Assembly (NCBI GenBank): GCA_026702635.1
Contig: JAPPBZ010000272.1
Coordinates: 1 to 24,914 of the forward strand
Length of the DNA: 24,914 nt
From: Bacteroidota bacterium
GTDB taxonomy: Bacteria; Bacteroidota; Rhodothermia; Rhodothermales; Bin80
Direction: 5' to 3'
In this document: positions 23,493-24,914 of the stretch, piece by piece
Layout: each line of letters opens with the position of its first letter
Numbering within the stretch: position 1 is the first letter of the stretch
Translations under genes and position numbers: made by a program
The notes under the pieces: model-generated
What the model was told of the DNA's origin: nothing
The model's database searches: none
Seen by the model: the letters and a program-made list of their open reading frames with translations, nothing else

Positions 23493-24275
23493 ACGATCCG
23501 AAACCTTTCTTGGCGTCAATTCTCGTTATCGGAAACATTGCAAGTGCTCAAGGCTGGGTTGATCTAAGACCAATTCCCGATCCAACGACCTACTGGAGGT
23601 CACCACACAGAGTTGCTATGGACACTGAAAACGAGGTATGGCTTGACAACAATTCCTTGAGCTGTGGATCCTGGTCGACGGAGATACACTGAAGGATTCA
23701 AATAGCAGGTTCATTTCAACCCTGATGGAACGAAGGCGGTGGAGTCTGTACGTTCTTTTATTTGTGGTGATGTGGTAGATTCATTTTACGGATGCAGTAG
23801 ATGGCTCCGCCAAGGATATCCGGGGTGTAGGGGCTGATCGTAACGGTCACATTATTGTCACGATGGAAACTTCGCACTCTGCTGTGTAGGTTTCTTTGAG
23901 TTGATTCATGGCAACGCATGCCCCAATCTCTTGAATGCACATTCTCTGCAGGTCGGCAATGGCGGAATGAGTTGTGGGGATTTTGTCAGGTGATTTCATG
24001 GATTTAAGCAGTTAAGGCGTATATTTGCAGGTCGAGATCTATTCCAGTATTGCAACGGGCTCTGGAGCCTACATTTTTGGATGTGGTATTTCTGAAGGGT
24101 ACGAAATCTGGAGGCTATTGCCCCTTGTACTGGGGCAGTGGAGCGACATTTCTACATCTTGTGAGGCAATTATGACCCTGATCAATTCTAGACCAATGAT
24201 GCGCCAACCGGAGCCATAGACCGCGGCAGGTCAATATTTCCAAAATTCGTCAATCGAGGAGTCTTGCAAGATGCT
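23493..24275 (+). pseudogene. Degraded paralogue of the preceding T9SS propeller gene
   Basis: Broken frames match the intact gene at 21967-23418 in order. ACG at 23493 replaces the start ATG. The frame at 23501 gives ILVIGNIASAQGWVD and TTYWR, against LVFGGTASAQNWID and TTFWR. At 23677 another frame gives DGDTLK (intact NGDTLK). At 23709 a third gives HFNPDGTKA (intact HVFNPDGTRA). At 23815 DIRGVGADRNGHIIV matches DIRGIRADHNGDIVIV and then hits TAG at 23887. At 24192 TNDAPTGAIDRG and FVNRG match TNDNAEPLNRG and FMRG. At least three frameshifts and several stops are present. About 780 bp remain of 1452, the middle is unrecognisable and the sorting domain is gone. Confidence 0.85.
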
Positions 24276-24347
24276 CTTGACATTTTTTCGTTTCGTGTTT
24301 AAGTTAAGTCTTATGTGATAGCCATAGAGAAACTCCAATAGTCTAAC

Positions 24348-24914
24348 ATGCAATCTTGTACATATTTATTGATGCTAACGAAGCCCGGGCATTCCACTTG
24401 GGTTTCATATTTCAGGGGTTGCTTTGCATACGTTGGACTTTTGTCCATTTTATTTGTGAGTGTGGTTTGTCCTAAGAATACCGCAGTCGCGCAAATGGCG
24501 AACGTGTCTCAGCAAGTACTACCGACGGTTGACTTGAGAGATTTAGACTTGATCGGAGAATTTCTGGAAGAGCAATTCATAGTTCCGACAGATCCCAACT
24601 ACAATTCTGCGGTATTCCTAGATGTAACCCGTGATGGATTTGGGGTCAATGACGTGCTCATTTTGTATCCGTCCGAAGAGTATTTCCAGTTGTCCGATTA
24701 CCTTCCTGAGCGGATGATTAATGTTTTGAGTGAGCAAAACTTGGAGACAGACTACAGTCTGTATACATCAAGGGATATGAACGTAGTCCTTGCGGATGAA
24801 GCGGAGACTGAGGAGGATCCCAAAAAGGCCCTTGCAGGAGCGATGCTTCGATCATTATTAAGCTACATGCCGGCGGGCGATTTTCAGGGTTACATTCACC
24901 AAGTCGGAGAGAAT
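24348..24914 (+). CDS. Exported protein of unknown function, 5' part
   Basis: An open frame begins at ATG 24348 and runs in frame to the right edge (189 codons without a stop). An alternative ATG at 24372 would remove eight residues. The N-terminus has a basic/hydrophobic signal sequence (VGLLSILFVSVVCPKNTAVA, probable cleavage before QMANV). The mature part is acidic and includes LPTVDLRDLDLIGEFLEEQF, FLDVTRDGFGVNDVLILYPS and EDPKKALAGAMLRSLLSY; I recognise no family in the visible part. Codon use is like that of the neighbours and the frame is clean, in contrast to the pseudogene just before it. It lies beyond the cassette terminator, so it should have its own promoter in the short AT-rich stretch before 24348. 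Outer-membrane or periplasmic location is inferred from the signal sequence only. Confidence 0.7.
   Translation, partial: MQSCTYLLMLTKPGHSTWVSYFRGCFAYVGLLSILFVSVVCPKNTAVAQMANVSQQVLPTVDLRDLDLIGEFLEEQFIVPTDPNYNSAVFLDVTRDGFGVNDVLILYPSEEYFQLSDYLPERMINVLSEQNLETDYSLYTSRDMNVVLADEAETEEDPKKALAGAMLRSLLSYMPAGDFQGYIHQVGEN

Noticed and set aside
23758..23940. 60-codon minus-strand frame
   Set aside because: It is antisense to the pseudogene segment whose plus-strand frame matches the intact paralogue.

Overview
The window looks like chromosomal DNA from a marine-type member of the Bacteroidota/Rhodothermota group (Rhodothermia or Balneolia-like). This rests on several markers: a TonB-dependent receptor with an N-terminal carboxypeptidase-like domain, a PorV/PorQ-family outer-membrane protein, two secreted proteins ending in type IX secretion (T9SS) sorting domains, and weak or absent Shine-Dalgarno sequences. 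No phage, IS, CRISPR, tRNA or rRNA was found. The assignment is by family recognition only.

Left part (1-7300). The window opens inside the 5' end of a minus-strand fused B12-dependent acyl-CoA mutase (IcmF type), followed by apparently empty DNA and a minus-strand apaG. A plus-strand operon then encodes both subunits of a 2-oxoacid:ferredoxin oxidoreductase (korA-korB) and a divergent NRAMP-fold transporter that lacks the canonical metal-ligand residues. That transporter meets tatC tail to tail with a 4-bp overlap. tatC lies 5 bp behind a PyrE-like phosphoribosyltransferase.

Middle part (7447-13797). Minus-strand genes in transcription order are murB, ccmB, ccmC, a ccmD-like small membrane protein (missed by a longest-ORF reading), ccmE, a DUF4159 secreted protein and glyA. 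This is part of System I cytochrome c maturation. CcmE carries Cys in a CxxxY motif instead of the classical heme-binding His. ccmA, ccmF and ccmH are not in the window. Divergent from murB is an SPFH/prohibitin-domain protein with a lipoprotein-type signal.

Right part (14420-24914). After a 660-bp gap comes a plus-strand cell-surface cassette: a TonB-dependent receptor (possibly coupled to a 12-residue upstream ORF by a TAATG overlap), an FN3 protein with a T9SS-type C-terminus, a PorV/PorQ-family protein, an IPT/TIG plus beta-propeller lipoprotein, and a propeller protein with a clear T9SS sorting domain. A strong intrinsic terminator closes it. Directly after the terminator is a frameshifted, stop-riddled, shrunken copy of the last gene, then the start of another exported protein that runs off the window. 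There is no SusD. The cassette reads as a surface receptor, its secreted partners and a T9SS shuttle component. Its substrate cannot be told from the sequence.
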